From: Branchiostoma floridae
Lineage: Eukaryota; Chordata; Leptocardii; Amphioxiformes; Branchiostomatidae
Assembly: GCF_000003815.2 (NCBI RefSeq)
Contig: NC_049982.1
Location: forward strand, 25,547,508-25,611,507
Direction: 5' to 3'
Length of the DNA: 64,000 nucleotides
Both the position numbers and the translations under genes were made by a program. How positions within the stretch are numbered: the stretch's first letter is position 1; every line of letters starts with the position of its first letter. This document shows positions 20,478 to 32,428 of the stretch, in pieces. The notes below the pieces were generated by a model. The model ran no database searches and had not been told where the DNA came from. It saw nothing but the letters and a program-made list of their open reading frames with translations.

Positions 20478-22362
20478 CAGGAGAGCCCAGCCGCCCTCAC
20501 CATGTACAATACTAGCACTGTCAGCTGTCCATTCCCAGCCTCTACCAATGTAGTCCAGACTTCCACAGTATGATCTCAAGGCAACTGTTGTTTTAAGGTA
20601 ATGGGGGATGCCCTAACTTGAGACATTTTGTCATCTCTCCATTGCTAGCTGCTAGAAAACAGTTGATATGAAAAATGCATTCGATATTAAAAACATATAC
20701 GAGTAACTTAATAGAATAATTCTTCGATCAGTGACGCTTGAAAACACATAAAACACATGTACCTCCAAATTTTTGGTGTCAGATTGCTACATCATGATCA
20801 CAGAATGAGGTAGTCTCGCGAGATCACAAGACTACAAAATTAATGCATTGATATTGATAGTGAACCTTTTGTGCTTTATGTCACAACCGTTAAAAGGCTA
20901 TTGATGAATTTAAGCTAAACAGAATGAAAAATTCTAGAACAAAATTGAATATTTTTATTCCCTTCAGACAGTAAAATTGGCATTATGCATACCTTTTCCC
21001 TGGAGTAAGAAGAGCTGTATCTAGCACTTAGAGACCCAAATTTCTAGTGTTTAGTAAACCTTTATTTCTTATATACAAGACAGTGGTGTGACTGAAAAAA
21101 TGCATAAAAAGATCAGTCTCAAGTTAGGGTAAATCTCAACTTAGGGTATCCCCTGTTACATTATCGTTTTTGTGTATGGTACTTCATATTTTCATTCTTT
21201 CCTGTTATGATACAGTCTATGGGTACCTTTCTTGGCCTTCCCCAGTACCAAACTACATAGAAAGTTCTCACCAGCAAAAGGCCTACTAGTCGCCTCCATT
21301 TTTAGTGACTACCAATATGTCATATTCTGTAGAAAATGAGGTTTTAGAATTTTAGTTGTTACTGAAAGTTACTGAAAGATTATAAGAGATTATCTTCAAA
21401 ATGACAACTATGAGACATTATACCTCATACATGTAATGTATAAATGACACAAATGACGTTAACATGTACTTATCAGATGACTGATATGCCAATGACAACG
21501 CTAAATACAATTAAGAGTTACACAAAATTGTGCATGGCAAAAATATCACATGATGGTCTGCAAAGTATATGGTTTTGTCTCAACATGTAATTTTTAAAAT
21601 GTTATGAAACAAATGTCTGGAAAAGTTGCATATTTATCTGTTATAAGTTTTTTTTAACACAAATTTTCTTCAAATGGCCCTTAATTTTGGATATTGGGAA
21701 ATACCAACTTTTGCTATGAAATGTAGCCTTTTAAATAGGACACCAGCTTGAAATTTGGGGACCTTCACTTTGGAAATTTCTATAATTTAGTCCTGTAGAT
21801 TCATATCATCCAGTGTCTATCTTTCCTTTTCCTTTTTGTTGGTTTACCCAGCTTGAAAGAAATAGGTACCAACAGAAATCACCAGCAATTTTACAATGAA
21901 AAAGAATGAAACTGAACAGGGAAACATACTCCCAACTGATTTGTATTTCAATGTTTACAAGCCAAATGATGGTAGGAAAAATAGAAAGGATTACAATTAG
22001 CACCTCATAGATCTTTATTGGCTTGAGGCTTTTTGTGTACATGTATATTATTAAATATCCTGTGTATAGATAATTTTTTTTGCATATCAAGCAAGTTGTT
22101 AGTAGCATATCTTACCAAAGTGGTTGGGAAACTTTGCCAAAAGGTAGCAACACTTTGTCTCAGGATGATTTTTCTCCATCATAATTTTTTCCATGTGTAT
22201 ATAATTTTTATGATTTTTCCCCCATCAGTAAAAAAAATTCCTGTTTGTACATATGTCAAAGATGCAATGGACTAACCTGAAAAAAAATAATAAAAAAATT
22301 TGGAGAATAATCAGAAAATTCTTCAAGTTTTTATGTGCTGGGTTATAAGGAGGGTCATAGTT
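20478..22362 (+). other. Attractin 3' UTR / intergenic, A+T-rich
   Basis: No coding exon is seen. An AATAAA within an A-run at 22289-22294 is a weak poly(A) candidate. The rest is A+T-rich, without a recognisable gene. Confidence 0.4.
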
Positions 22363-22548
22363 CCAACTGAGCATGCATAGGGAAATGCATTGTGGTTAAT
22401 ATGTCAAAGGTCAAGGCCCCATACTTGTAAACAGTTCTTATCTAAACCATGCTTGATTCATGTCCAGATTGTTTTGTTTATGTCTCAGGGGCCTTCAACT
22501 TTGACATATTACCCATAATACATTTTGTGGTGCATATGCAGTTGGAAC
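22363..22548. mobile_element. Palindromic MITE, second copy of the 3822-4034 family
   Basis: Arms CAACTGAGCATGCATAGGG ... GTCAAAGGTCAAGGCCCC and GGGGCCTTCAACTTTGACAT ... GCATATGCAGTTGG are inverted, with CTTGTAAACAGTTCTTATCT inside as in the first copy. Confidence 0.72.
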
Positions 22549-24016
22549 CATGAATCCCCTTATTACACTTATGTTGATAGCTTTGATTCTTCTTTAGTTA
22601 AATAGGTATGGAATTAGAATATGCCATGTTTTGTGTATGTAATGTTAGAGAATGCTGGGCATCACACAATGTTTCACACCAATGTACGTACAACAGGGAT
22701 ATCAAACAGAAATATTAGTGTATTAACCCCGCAGAATGGCACTTCTCAGAATTAACCTTTGGCTACAGATAGTTGAATTCTCTGTAGATGTAACTGATAC
22801 CAAAAACACACAAAAAGTTTTGGCGACGCCTCTGGGGCGGGGTACTTTTACCGATAGGACCTATTACAATGATTCCTTATAGTAAGGAGATAATGGGGCT
22901 GAATCTGGTGTGTAAAAAGGTTTTCTCAGGATAATTATTAAAATAGTGCAAGAGAAATAATGTAAATGACCACGGAAGTATACACCAAATGATGTACTGA
23001 TTTTCGTTGCGAATGTACCCAAATGTAAAAAAAAAGTCTGCAAAATGTGCAGAGTTTTGTGCTTCAAGATTCTATGTAGGCTATTAACATACGGGATTGG
23101 GAAATAAATGATTATCAACCGCATAATGTGAAGTCTGGAATTTTGTTTTTCTTGTCTGACAAGCATAGACTGATTTCTTTGCCCCTCCCTTTCTGACAGA
23201 ATGCTGAAATGCACAATAAAACATAGACATGCAAATATTTGATAGACATACAAGAGTCAGTTACTAATAGTCGAACTTGCGGAAGATCGATGTTTCTGAC
23301 TCGGGGAGATGAGATGTTGGGACAGTGAGCGTAGTTCAGTGCCTACAAGTGGCCAATGAGCTTGCTCTGAGCAAACTCGGACTCATTAAAAAAAGCCACA
23401 CCGATTTAATTGAGTGTGCCTTGGATTGGCTTCAGTCTCAATTTTTGTTTCGACATATGACAACGAGTACTGCACAAATAACAACATTTTTTTCTTTATA
23501 GACACTACTAAGTGTAAGAATATTCCTGACAAGGAGTATCTGAAAGACCGATTAGCCACGATGCATATTAAGTACATGTGAAAAATTCCCCTGCTTGTAC
23601 ATCCATTCATTCTCAACCAGTCCATACCTTTGAATGTTTGTGTGTTACATGTATATTGTTTTGGCTCGCTCCTGAGAAATGTAGTCTAGTAGATCATAAG
23701 CATTAACAGTCAAAATACAGAATACCAAGTGTGTTTTCATCGGTCGGTCAAATTTCGATCTGTGCTGTGATTGTCGTGGAATAACTACGGAGTGTGAAAT
23801 AGACGTCTGATGATTGTTTCAGTACCAAGGACAGGTCGAAGAACGCCATCTAGCGTCGTAGCAACAGAACAACAGCGCGAAGTGGAACTACGGAGAACAC
23901 GTCCCTATCAACACAGAATACGTCATATTAGGGATAACGTAACACAGACACAAAGTGAATGTAATGAAATAAGTACACCCCTCCGTAAATTGTTTCATTA
24001 GGTTGGTAGATCAATC
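22549..24016. other. Intergenic stretch without recognised gene
   Basis: Only short open frames with no family resemblance. AACGCCATCTAGCG (about 23841) recurs at 24213 and inverted near 49650, suggesting remnants of a dispersed repeat. Confidence 0.4.
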
Positions 24017-24116
24017 GAACAAAGTCTTCTTCGTTACACAACCTTCCTTTAATTCTTTATACGGAAGAATTAAAAGGAAGATTGTGTAACGAGAAAGACT
24101 TTGTTCAAATAAGTAC
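24017..24116. repeat. Near-perfect inverted repeat, 7-bp loop
   Basis: GAACAAAGTC...TTAATTCTT pairs with AAGAATTAAAAGGAAG...GACTTTGTTC, about 46 bp per arm with few mismatches. It is flanked by similar AAATAAGTAC(A)CCCC motifs (23967 and 24117), which may be diverged target duplications. Confidence 0.6.
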
Positions 24117-24433
24117 CCCCGCAATAATCGGGTCCAAAGATTGCCTTTGTTGTTCTGCGAACGTTTTACGCGAGTTCAACAAAGACATTCGGGAATAGTT
24201 GTTGCGTCACAGAACGCCATCTAGCGCCCCAACAACGCGAACAGATCAGCCCACAACAAATGTAACAGTGCGACAAGAAACTTCGTACGGAGAACACGCT
24301 CGAAAGCACGTCGCTGTACTTTTTTTTGCGCATTTGGTAGATTTTTCCGTCCACAATGAGCCGAGTGGTAGAGTTTACGCCATGGAGGCGTTGTCTTTGG
24401 GGAAACGCCACCGACCACACGCAACGACAAACG

Positions 24434-24564
24434 TAATCTCCAACCAGATCCACGGTGCGTAAATGTATCAAACTTACCGTACCCGTTTGACTCCCTTAGC
24501 CGGCTATACTCCCTGGCCAGCTTTGATACTATCTTATGGCACCGTAGGATCTGCTTGGAGATTA
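24434..24564. mobile_element. 131-bp MITE with 9-bp target duplication
   Basis: Ends TAATCTCCAACCAGATCC and GGATCTGCTTGGAGATTA are inverted with one mismatch. Identical CGACAAACG flanks occur at 24425-24433 and 24565-24573. The interior has the GCCGGCTATACTCCC...TTATGGCACC motif shared with 27313-27475 and 46437-46522. A 9-bp duplication suggests a Mutator-like element. Confidence 0.88.
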
Positions 24565-25971
24565 CGACAAACGGCCAAGGAAGTATCTGTACATGTGCTG
24601 GCAAAATCATGACAACAACAGTCCGGCTTGGCGAAGCGAAATTGTTGATGATGGGACGTCAGTCGAGTTCACACCTTGCTCCAGTCCACCTCGTCCAACG
24701 ACGAAGAAAACATAGTATTGAAGCTAAGGAAGGCATTCCCTGTGTTTGTGAATCAATGTATAGTACAAAAAAAACTCCTAGCTCGCCCCTGATCGCGGTG
24801 TTAATAGAGCTATTGAAAACGCCGAGTTTTATTTTACAACAGGTCAACAGTACAAACTCTAAAACCCGAATTTCGTAAGATATTGTTGTTTGCTGAGATG
24901 TTACGTTCTGCTTTTAAGTATGTTTGACTGATAGATAATTTTCAGCTTGTCGCTGTATTATATGTGAGGTCCAATATCGTTCCGCAACCACTTATGAAAC
25001 ATATTAAAACTAAATGCCAAAACTGACAAGATCACCGAGATAATAAAACACATTGTCATCACATTAGACAACGCCATTTGGAAGATAGTTGGGGGAAACC
25101 AATTTTCACGGCAGAGCAAATATCTTTAATAGAAGGACCGAAAATCGTCGTATCGCTCCGCAACCATCTCTCAAACATGTTAAGACTCATTTTTCTGCTT
25201 GCTAACGAAGCGGTTGATTACTGAAGAATTGGAACCGAGCTTATTCTCCCCTCTCTTGTCCAGTTTGGATTATCTTGCAGTGCCCTGGGTACGAGACACC
25301 GGGGCGTCCAAGATGGCGGACCGATAAAAAATGCACCGAAGCCGCGTAGTATGATTATGAAGAATGGCATTATTTTTTGCTCTCCCACTGTGGTACCTTC
25401 ATATACTTGGATACCTCTTGCAGTCGGGGAAAGCGGCGCCTGCTGTGGACTTATAATATATATCTGGTTGTCTTTATTGTCAAAAGGGCTCGCGTACCGT
25501 CACCAGAATTTTCATCATTTCAAGGGAAGTTTGAACACAAGAATCTTCATGACAGGGCACCACTGGTCGCCTGGAGCTACACTAATGTCTAACCGCATTC
25601 CAATCGGATGATTTCTTGTCGAGATAATCTTGATCATTTGCACTGTATCTTGGCGCAATTGCTAGCATCCTTGAACTATTTTGGTGGCACTGAGGGGTAG
25701 GGTGATAACATAAAGTTACGATTGTAGCTTAAAGTTCAGTAATTTTTGCACGGGAATGTGCTTTTAGTTTAGACAGCATTTCACCTTAATTAACTTTTTT
25801 TGTTTCAGGCTAATTATTTGTTTTTACATCGGGGTGTGGCGTAAAACTGGGCCTACATAATTGTTGTCTCTTAGTTACCGCAAAATACCAACCGCTCTTT
25901 CACCAACTGCAAAGCAGATCTGGGAAAAACAAAATGATTAAAGACTACTTCAAAGACTACTCCAGTTCCAA

Positions 25972-26114
25972 CCAATCAGCTTTAACCATTTTCTCATTTG
26001 CATAGCCGCAGTGCTAAAGAGTATAAATTTGGTTTCCTGGCTTGAGTATTTTCATTACTTCTTCCCGACATCTCTAGACGCAAGACAAGACGGGCAAGAC
26101 AAAGCAGGAACAAG
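25972..26114 (+). promoter_or_regulatory. CCAAT + octamer + TATA promoter and orphan first exon
   Basis: In order: CCAAT (25972-25976), octamer ATTTGCAT (25996-26003) and TATAAAT (26022-26028). About 30 bp further on is a plausible start, leading to an exon ending GGAACAAG|gtatgt at 26114. No ATG open frame is evident in this exon, so it would be a 5' UTR exon. Its downstream partner is unknown; the peptide-precursor exon at 31596 is one candidate. Upstream, AAAGACTACTTC is directly repeated at about 25940-25962. Confidence 0.5.
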
Positions 26115-26257
26115 GTATGTACCAAATCCGTCAGAACACTATCAGTTACTATTGGTGTCTGTCTTCTCTTTTTCTTTCTGCTAGCTTGTTGCACAATAAG
26201 GCTTCATTCGGCCAAGAAACAGGTACCACACTTCTCCACAAGTATGTTAACTCGTTA

Positions 26258-26634
26258 ACGTAAAGCTGTTCATCTTGTGCATGAGGGAGCTTCAGAAGCC
26301 TCAACTCTCAAACGTTTGCACGTAAAAAAAAGACAAGATGATTTATACTACTAGGTTGAGTCGCCTAGATATAGTACAGTACGCGACCTGTTCCCTGACC
26401 GGCTACACTCCTCTGGCCGGCTTACTCCTGTATTTGTTCCATTTCTACGGTTTTTCCAGCGCCCCGGAGTCTGGTACAGACTATAATTTCTCTGACTACT
26501 ACTATATCTACATCTACGCGACTCAACCTCTGCTTTGAGAGTAGTTAAATCATCTTGTCTTTTTTTTTACGTGCAAACGTTTGAGAGTTGAGGCTTCTGA
26601 AGCTCCCTCATGCACAAGATGAACAGCTTTACGT
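26258..26634. mobile_element. Large palindrome with a second element nested in its loop
   Basis: Arms 26258-26345 (ACGTAAAGCTGTTCATCTTG ... AAGACAAGATGATTTA) and 26546-26634 are near-perfect inverted repeats of about 88 bp. The loop contains inner inverted ends (GGTTGAGTCGC...TAGATATAGTA and CTACTACTATATCTACATC ... CAACCTCTGCTTTGAGAGTA) of the TACTCTCCAAGCAGAGG family seen at 50075 and 60060. The inner left end is truncated. Confidence 0.8.
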
Positions 26635-26642
26635 CACTATCA

Positions 26643-29600
26643 TCATAGCGTTCCGTGCCAGTACTGCAGCCAGGCCACGGCCTTCTCGTTAGCTTCTAGT
26701 AGGTCCTGGTTGGAGATGCTGGGGCCTAATACACAGTCCTTCGTAATGTGCCCCATGGTTTGGGTTGGGTGGCCACAACGACACTCAGCTGAGTTCACCC
26801 GTCCCCATTTCAGTAGGTTGTCTCTGGTCCTACCTACTCCGGACCTTGCTCTGTTCAGGTCCACCCACTCCCTTCTGGGTAGATGGGTGCCATGAGGAAG
26901 GGACTCACAAGGGGTCTGGAGAGCTTCATTTGGTAGGAGGGTGTCGGAAGCTTTCCAGCGATCGACTCTGTACTTGGCAGCCTCCTTAGGGTTCAGACTC
27001 TGTATGGTCATGAAGCTCTTTCTAGATTTGAGTCTTCTTCTAACATCATGGTAGTAGTGTAGAGGGTGTCGAGAATCCTGCTCTTGTACAAATTTCTGAG
27101 TTCTGGAGAGAGCTTCCCGTCGGATGGGAAGTGGTGCGATACCTGCTAGCCGGTACAATGCTGGCAGGGGTGTGGGTCTCAGCGCTCCTGTTATGATGCG
27201 ACAAGAAGTGTTGAGCTCAGCATCCACTTTACTGGCATGGCATGACCTTTCCCAGGCAGGAGAACAGTATTCTGCTGTGGAATAACATAACGCCAAGGCA
27301 GTAGATCGTAAGTAATCTCCAAGCAGATCTTGCTGTGGCAAATGGGAAAGAGTGTAGCCGGCAGAGGAGTTATTGGCCACAGCGGCACCGTGGCAAATAA
27401 TCCTCCTCTGCCGGCTAACTCCTTCCCCAGCTTATGTTACTTTCTTATGCCACAGAGGAATCTGCTTGGAGATTAGATCGTAAGGTGTTTGCATCAGCTC
27501 CCCAGTTCAGAGTTGTGAGGTTGTTGAGGAGGTTGTTCCTGGAAGCAACCTTCTCCTTGAGTTTCCTGACATGCTCTCTATAAGACAAAGTTCTGTCCAT
27601 GGTTACTCCAAGGTAAACCGGGAACTTTTCGTTGGCTAGTTTCTTACCATTCCAGACTATGTTCAGCTGTCGTTTGGCCTGGTGGTTATTCAAATGGAAT
27701 GCACACACTTGAGTCTTGCTAGGGTTCGCATTTAAGAAATTGTTCTTGTAGTAGACTGACAGACTGTTCAGAGCAGCGGTCAGTCTGCGCTCGATGACCT
27801 CGAAAGACTTGTGCTGGGTGGTTAGACCTAGGTCGTCAGCGTAGATAAACCGGCGGATGTTGTTGAACTGGGGAAGGTCGTTGGTGTAGACGTTGAACAG
27901 GGTTGGTGCAAGCACCGAGCCTTGTGGGAGGCCATTCGTCTGAGAACGCCAGCGGCTCCTTTTCCCGTCCATCTCAACGAAGAACCGTCGGTTTTCAAGT
28001 AGCGACTGGATGATCCTGACAGTGCTTGTGTTCCGAACCATTTTTGCCAGTTTTAGTAAGAGCAGTCGACGTCTATGGTTGACGGTATCGTATGCAGCAG
28101 TCAGGTCAACAAAAACCGCCCCTGTGACCTTCCCGGTTTCAAAACCATCCTCGATGTGCTGGGTAATGTTCAGGACTTGGCCACAGCAGGACCTTCCTGG
28201 TCTGAAACCCGCTTGGTCGGGAGATAGTAGCTCATCTATTATGGGACCAATACGCGCAAGTATCATTCTCTCATACAACTTGAAGAGGATACACAATAAT
28301 GACACAGGTCGGTAGCTTTTGGCGTTGGAAGGGTCCTTGTTGGGTTTCAGGAGAGCGACCACTTTTGCTTTCCGCCACACCTTAGGGATGGAAAGGGTGG
28401 TGGCACAGGTATTGAACAATTGTAGTAGCCAGGCTTTAGCTTTAGGTCCAAAGTTCCGAATGACTTCAGTCGTGATACCATCAAGGCCAGCAGCTTTCCC
28501 GGGTTTCAGAAGTTTGATGGCATCTTCCAGTTCAGAGATGGTGAAATCTGCGAACTCGTCCTCGCTTTCCAACATCACATTCTCCATCTCCTCTTTCATC
28601 TTCTTCCGATGACCTCTTTCTTTGTTGAGAGGTTTGCCATTAAGCAGTAGCTGCGTAGCCACTTCATTAGGAGTCACGGCAGCTAGACTTGTCTGTGGAT
28701 TCTTGTCAGAGTTTAACTTCTTGATTGTGGACCAGGCTTTCTTGCTGTTCTGAGTCATATCCACATTAGTGATAAGCTCTTTCCATCTTTCTCTCCGCTC
28801 TTCAGAAACTGAAGCCAGCACAGATTCTCCCATTGCTATCGTTTCCTCTGCAAATGGGTCGACTTCGTATGCTTTTACATATTCCTCGTAGAGATCTTTG
28901 CTGTCTTCACTTAAGCAAGGTATATAAGACTTGCGACATCCTCTTGGAATATGTCTCTTTGATATTTCCCATACAAGGCTTTGGAACTGATCATAGATGT
29001 TGGGATGAGGTTCCAACGTCTGGATTCTATCGTCAAGTTCCATAGTGAAACTCTCCCAATTTGCTTTACGAAAGTTAAACCTAGGTATGGGGTTCCTTGG
29101 TTTTACAGGTCGGATCACCGGCTTGGTGTTGACTGTGATTGGCCTGTGTTGTGACCTTGGTATAGGGTTTTCCACTGTTTTTTCAAAATTTTGTGTCAGT
29201 CTGGAAGGCACAAACACCAGGTCTGGGTTGTACCCACGACGCCAGCGTCCACTTATAAAGGAAGGTTTGTCTTTCGCCTTGTGTAGTAAGGACAGATCAT
29301 TGTTTGATGCCCATTCTTCAACCGCCTCACCGTCTGGGTTGGTGTCTTGATAGCCCCAGCGAGTGCTGTGGCTGTTGAAGTCCCCTAGGACTAGGCACGC
29401 TTTGCCAGTTAGGTCACATTCCTGAGGCCAAACAAATGCAGTTGGAGGGGGTTTGTACACTGAGAACACCTTGGTGTCTAAGGTTTCCACCATCAGTATT
29501 TCAATACCATGGGCAGACAGGTCCTTGGTTTTAACAATTATGGACTTATCCCGCACATAGACTGCACTGCCATGTACAGGGCTTGGATGGTAGATCGCCA

Positions 29601-29745
29601 GATCCATGCCAGGGATTTTATATGGCACAGCTTCCTTGTGAGTTTCTTGAATGCACAGAATATCTGCATTCAGTCCTGTCAATAAGTCGGCTTTCGTATG
29701 TGAAAGACCTTCAGTGTTGAAGCTAACAATCTTCAGGCCTGGCAT
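26643..29745 (-). mobile_element. Non-LTR retrotransposon (LINE), ORF2 broken by a MITE
   Basis: Minus-strand reading starts MPGLKIVSFNTEGLS with an AP-endonuclease domain (IQETH, GDFNSH, NPDLVF). The reverse transcriptase follows (FRPGRSC, FVDLTAAYDTVNH, GLPQGSVLAPTLF, YADDLGL). A C-terminal C-x-C-x(8)-H-x(4)-C knuckle (CRCGHPTQTMGHITKDC) matches Jockey/I-type LINEs. The 766-aa upstream part and the 245-aa downstream part are separated by the 163-bp element at 27313-27475, whose removal at its duplication restores continuity, so the break is recent. No gag-like ORF1 is visible. The 3' end abuts the palindrome at 26634. Confidence 0.92.
27313..27475. mobile_element. 163-bp MITE inserted in the LINE, 9-bp target duplication
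   Basis: TAATCTCCAAGCAGATC and AATCTGCTTGGAGATTA termini are flanked by identical GATCGTAAG at 27304-27312 and 27476-27484. The GCCGGCTAACTCC and CAGCTTATGTTACT interior is shared with 46437-46522. Confidence 0.93.
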
Positions 29746-30288
29746 TTCGGGGCCGAGGGGTTATCCTTTTACCACCCCTAATATGCAGTAGTAGCACGTT
29801 GTGTAGCAATTGGTTTCCCGCGAGGGATTAACAGGGGCACCACGTGAAGGTTTGCTACTCGCCTCGTCACTATTAGACGAATGCAGTCCTTCTCACAATA
29901 TCCTTAGCCTCTACAAGCTCCGTTGATCGGTGGTCCGTGCATGGTGAAGAAATTATTCTTCTGGCCGGCTGACTCCCCTAGCGTACTATTGACTCTATAG
30001 CTATTTATCCAGTTTCTAGCATTAGCCTACCCATCCCCAATATCATGGCTTCGGCCTCTCTAGATGGTGGGCTTTTGATACTGGCGGTAACAGCTCTATA
30101 TCCAAATTCAATCAACTTCGGAAACTTCATCAGCTTTTTTCTTGCATATTTTTGTTAGGATCTCGCGGCTCACCGGACATTCTATAGATTTCAAAATATT
30201 TTGCATACCGGATAAACCGGTTTACCATATATCGTCATTTGCATAACACGTAAACACTCGAAAACAAACTGTACCATGGCGACATACT

Positions 30289-30806
30289 TGTAACGGCCAT
30301 GACCTTTGACATATGAGATAATTAGGTAATGACTGTCTAGACCATATGAGGAGGAGCTTACATTAGCAATTTAGGTAATCCCTGATAGGCTGGATGCCGA
30401 CAGCATCCAACCAGCTTACCTGTAATGGGCGGAGTTATACAACCTATTGTCATGCTAGTTAACCTTAGAGATTGTATGAAGAGATTTAGTCAGTCTGGCG
30501 CCCCTCGGATCTGAGGTAAGATCACCTAAGTAGGGCTTAGTCCCTCTTTTGGATTGTGTACTAGTTAGTTAGTTAGACTCACTCTCTCTGTAAATATACT
30601 TAGATCTCTGTATCATTACCCTATCTCTAGATCTGTATCATATAACTGTAAACTTGCTGTAACCGTATTGGAGCACATTGTATTATATGTTACTTGGGTT
30701 TAGCATAGGTTGAATAAACACGGCTCACAAATAGTGATCGACTGGTTTGGCTGAGTTCCTGATAAGCTAATATAAGACTTAGATACCAAACACCCCAAAC
30801 GTTATA
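30289..30806. mobile_element. Solo LTR (Gypsy-like)
   Basis: Starts TGTAACGGCC and ends ACGTTATA, near-inverted termini (expected TG...CA with one change), flanked by ATACT/TACT on both sides (30284-30288 and 30806-30810). AATAAA occurs at 30713-30718 in the expected late position. No internal retroelement genes are adjacent, so it is a solo remnant. Confidence 0.6.
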
Positions 30807-31309
30807 TACTAGTAGTAGTACAGAGTCCGCACGACCGCACCCTAACTGGATTAAACCGGCTTGCCGTATGTCGTTTTTTTTACAGACGACATTTTTTTTA
30901 CATTTTCTATTCAAGCACGCACAAAGAATCCCAACTTTTATTTCCACAGTTGTTTTAATTCTAAGTAATTAGTAGCTGTAGAGTACTGTTGTAGGGTACA
31001 GACTATCTTTTACAAAGACCTTGTAGTCTGGAAGAAAAAGTAACTACATGTACCAGTATCTAAGAAGCAAATGTTTTCGCGCCTAGTTAAGCAAATTATA
31101 ATTTTCAAAATGCATTTTGTACAATTTTCGCGTAAAGCGGTGGGTTGCTGAAAAGGCTGGACTGTCTCCCAGGCCAGTCTACCTGATCCGGCTATCACGT
31201 CAGGCTGCCGAGATCCCCCCATTCATACCCCCCCGCAAATGGCTAGCCTCTCATGTACCTGCGTCCTCTAACGGAATGCAGAAAAATTACAGCCATTACG
31301 CTGGTATGG

Positions 31310-31317
31310 TATAAAAG
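31310..31317 (+). promoter_or_regulatory. TATA box upstream of the peptide gene
   Basis: TATAAAAG lies 280 bp before the initiating ATG at 31597. It could drive the peptide gene directly with a 5' UTR, although the ATG is also preceded by a strong acceptor (tttttttttcag at 31595). Confidence 0.45.
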
Positions 31318-31596
31318 AACCCAACAGTGCAAGTATCGAGAAAATAGGGGTGCCCGGTCTTCCTGGCTAAACACGCGAGCCGAAGTCATAATGAAGCCAC
31401 ATTGCACTACTAGCTAATGGACAAAAAAAAGCGATGATCTGTCGCCAGTCTGAGATTCGGCCGCTTTATCTTTACCTTTAACATGCTTCATTTCACTAGT
31501 AAGAATTGCTTTTATGTGACATACGTTATGTTGTGTGACTTCTATACCCCCGTACAAAATCATTTTTACGAATCGTGTATGATTTTTTTTTTCAGC

Positions 31597-32428
31597 ATGA
31601 AGGTCTTCACAGCTCTCGTGATTGTCCTTACTGTAGCCCTGATGGTTGATGTTGGACATGGATGGCGACGCCGACGTAAGAACATGGATTCATATATTTT
31701 GTTCATACACTTGAGGTCATGTTGATTTGATTGTATGGGTGACATTCCCTGGCAACTCCAAACCTAGTGCGAGCATGCGAATAAAAAATGCCCCCCCCCC
31801 CCAAAAAAAAAAAATTGGTCAGAAATGTTCTAATGTTTTGTTTTGTTGTCCATTAGGCGCAGGAATGAAGCGGGGTCAGGAGTTGGAAGAGAATGCAGCC
31901 TGGGAGCAGGACATGGGGAAGCTGGACGACCTGGCCGAGTTACTGAAGGAAGAGGCCGCAGACATGCTTGACCAGCTGAAACGGGAAAAGCTGACCGCTA
32001 TGGAGGTGGACAACGGTACGAACTCCCGCATATGCTACTTCTTTACCTAAATTATTTGCTGTGATGGATTCTTGTAATTATCAGTGATCGAGTTCCATCT
32101 GTGAATCAGATGCCTTTCATGGCAGGAACTTCAGAACTTCACACTTGTGACGTGTAAATTACAAAGAGATGGCCTAGTGGTGTATAGAGGATCTGTAATG
32201 ATTGGTGTATAGAGGATCTGCAATGAGAAATGTAATAATGATATACCATATTAATAAATGACGATGATTTTAGACGTAGACTATGCAAATAAGAACGTCA
32301 TATTCACAATATTTGAGATAATTCTAAATGATACGAATTATACCTAATGAAACCTCCATTAATGTTCATGACATTTGTATTCTTGTTTTACAGACCTTGA
32401 CGAGATGGAAGAGCTGGATGAAAAATAG
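31597..32428 (+). CDS. Small secreted peptide precursor, 3 exons
   Basis: Exons 31597-31675, 31857-32015 and 32394-32428 join in phases 1 and 1 to give ~90 aa. Residues 1-22 form a classic signal peptide (MKVFTALVIVLTVALMVDVG). Then comes GWRRRRAGMKRGQ with a tetrabasic cluster and a KR that could serve as a processing site. An acidic amphipathic helix follows (AAWEQDMGKLDDLAELLKEE) and the end is DLDEMEELDEK. A basic core followed by an acidic propiece is typical of neuropeptide or antimicrobial peptide precursors. I do not recognise the family, and no cysteine or amidation signal fixes its type. AATAAA at 33128-33133 is a likely poly(A) signal. Confidence 0.72.

Noticed and set aside
24221-24610. 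129-aa minus-strand ORF
   Set aside because: It crosses the MITE at 24434-24564 and its target duplication, so it is not an ancestral coding frame.
25351-25611. 86- and 71-aa overlapping ORFs with a hydrophobic stretch, near a CCAAGATGGCGG motif
   Set aside because: Two frames are open at once, there are no splice or family signals, and the frames disagree on which would be coding. The motif resembles a YY1 site but is alone.
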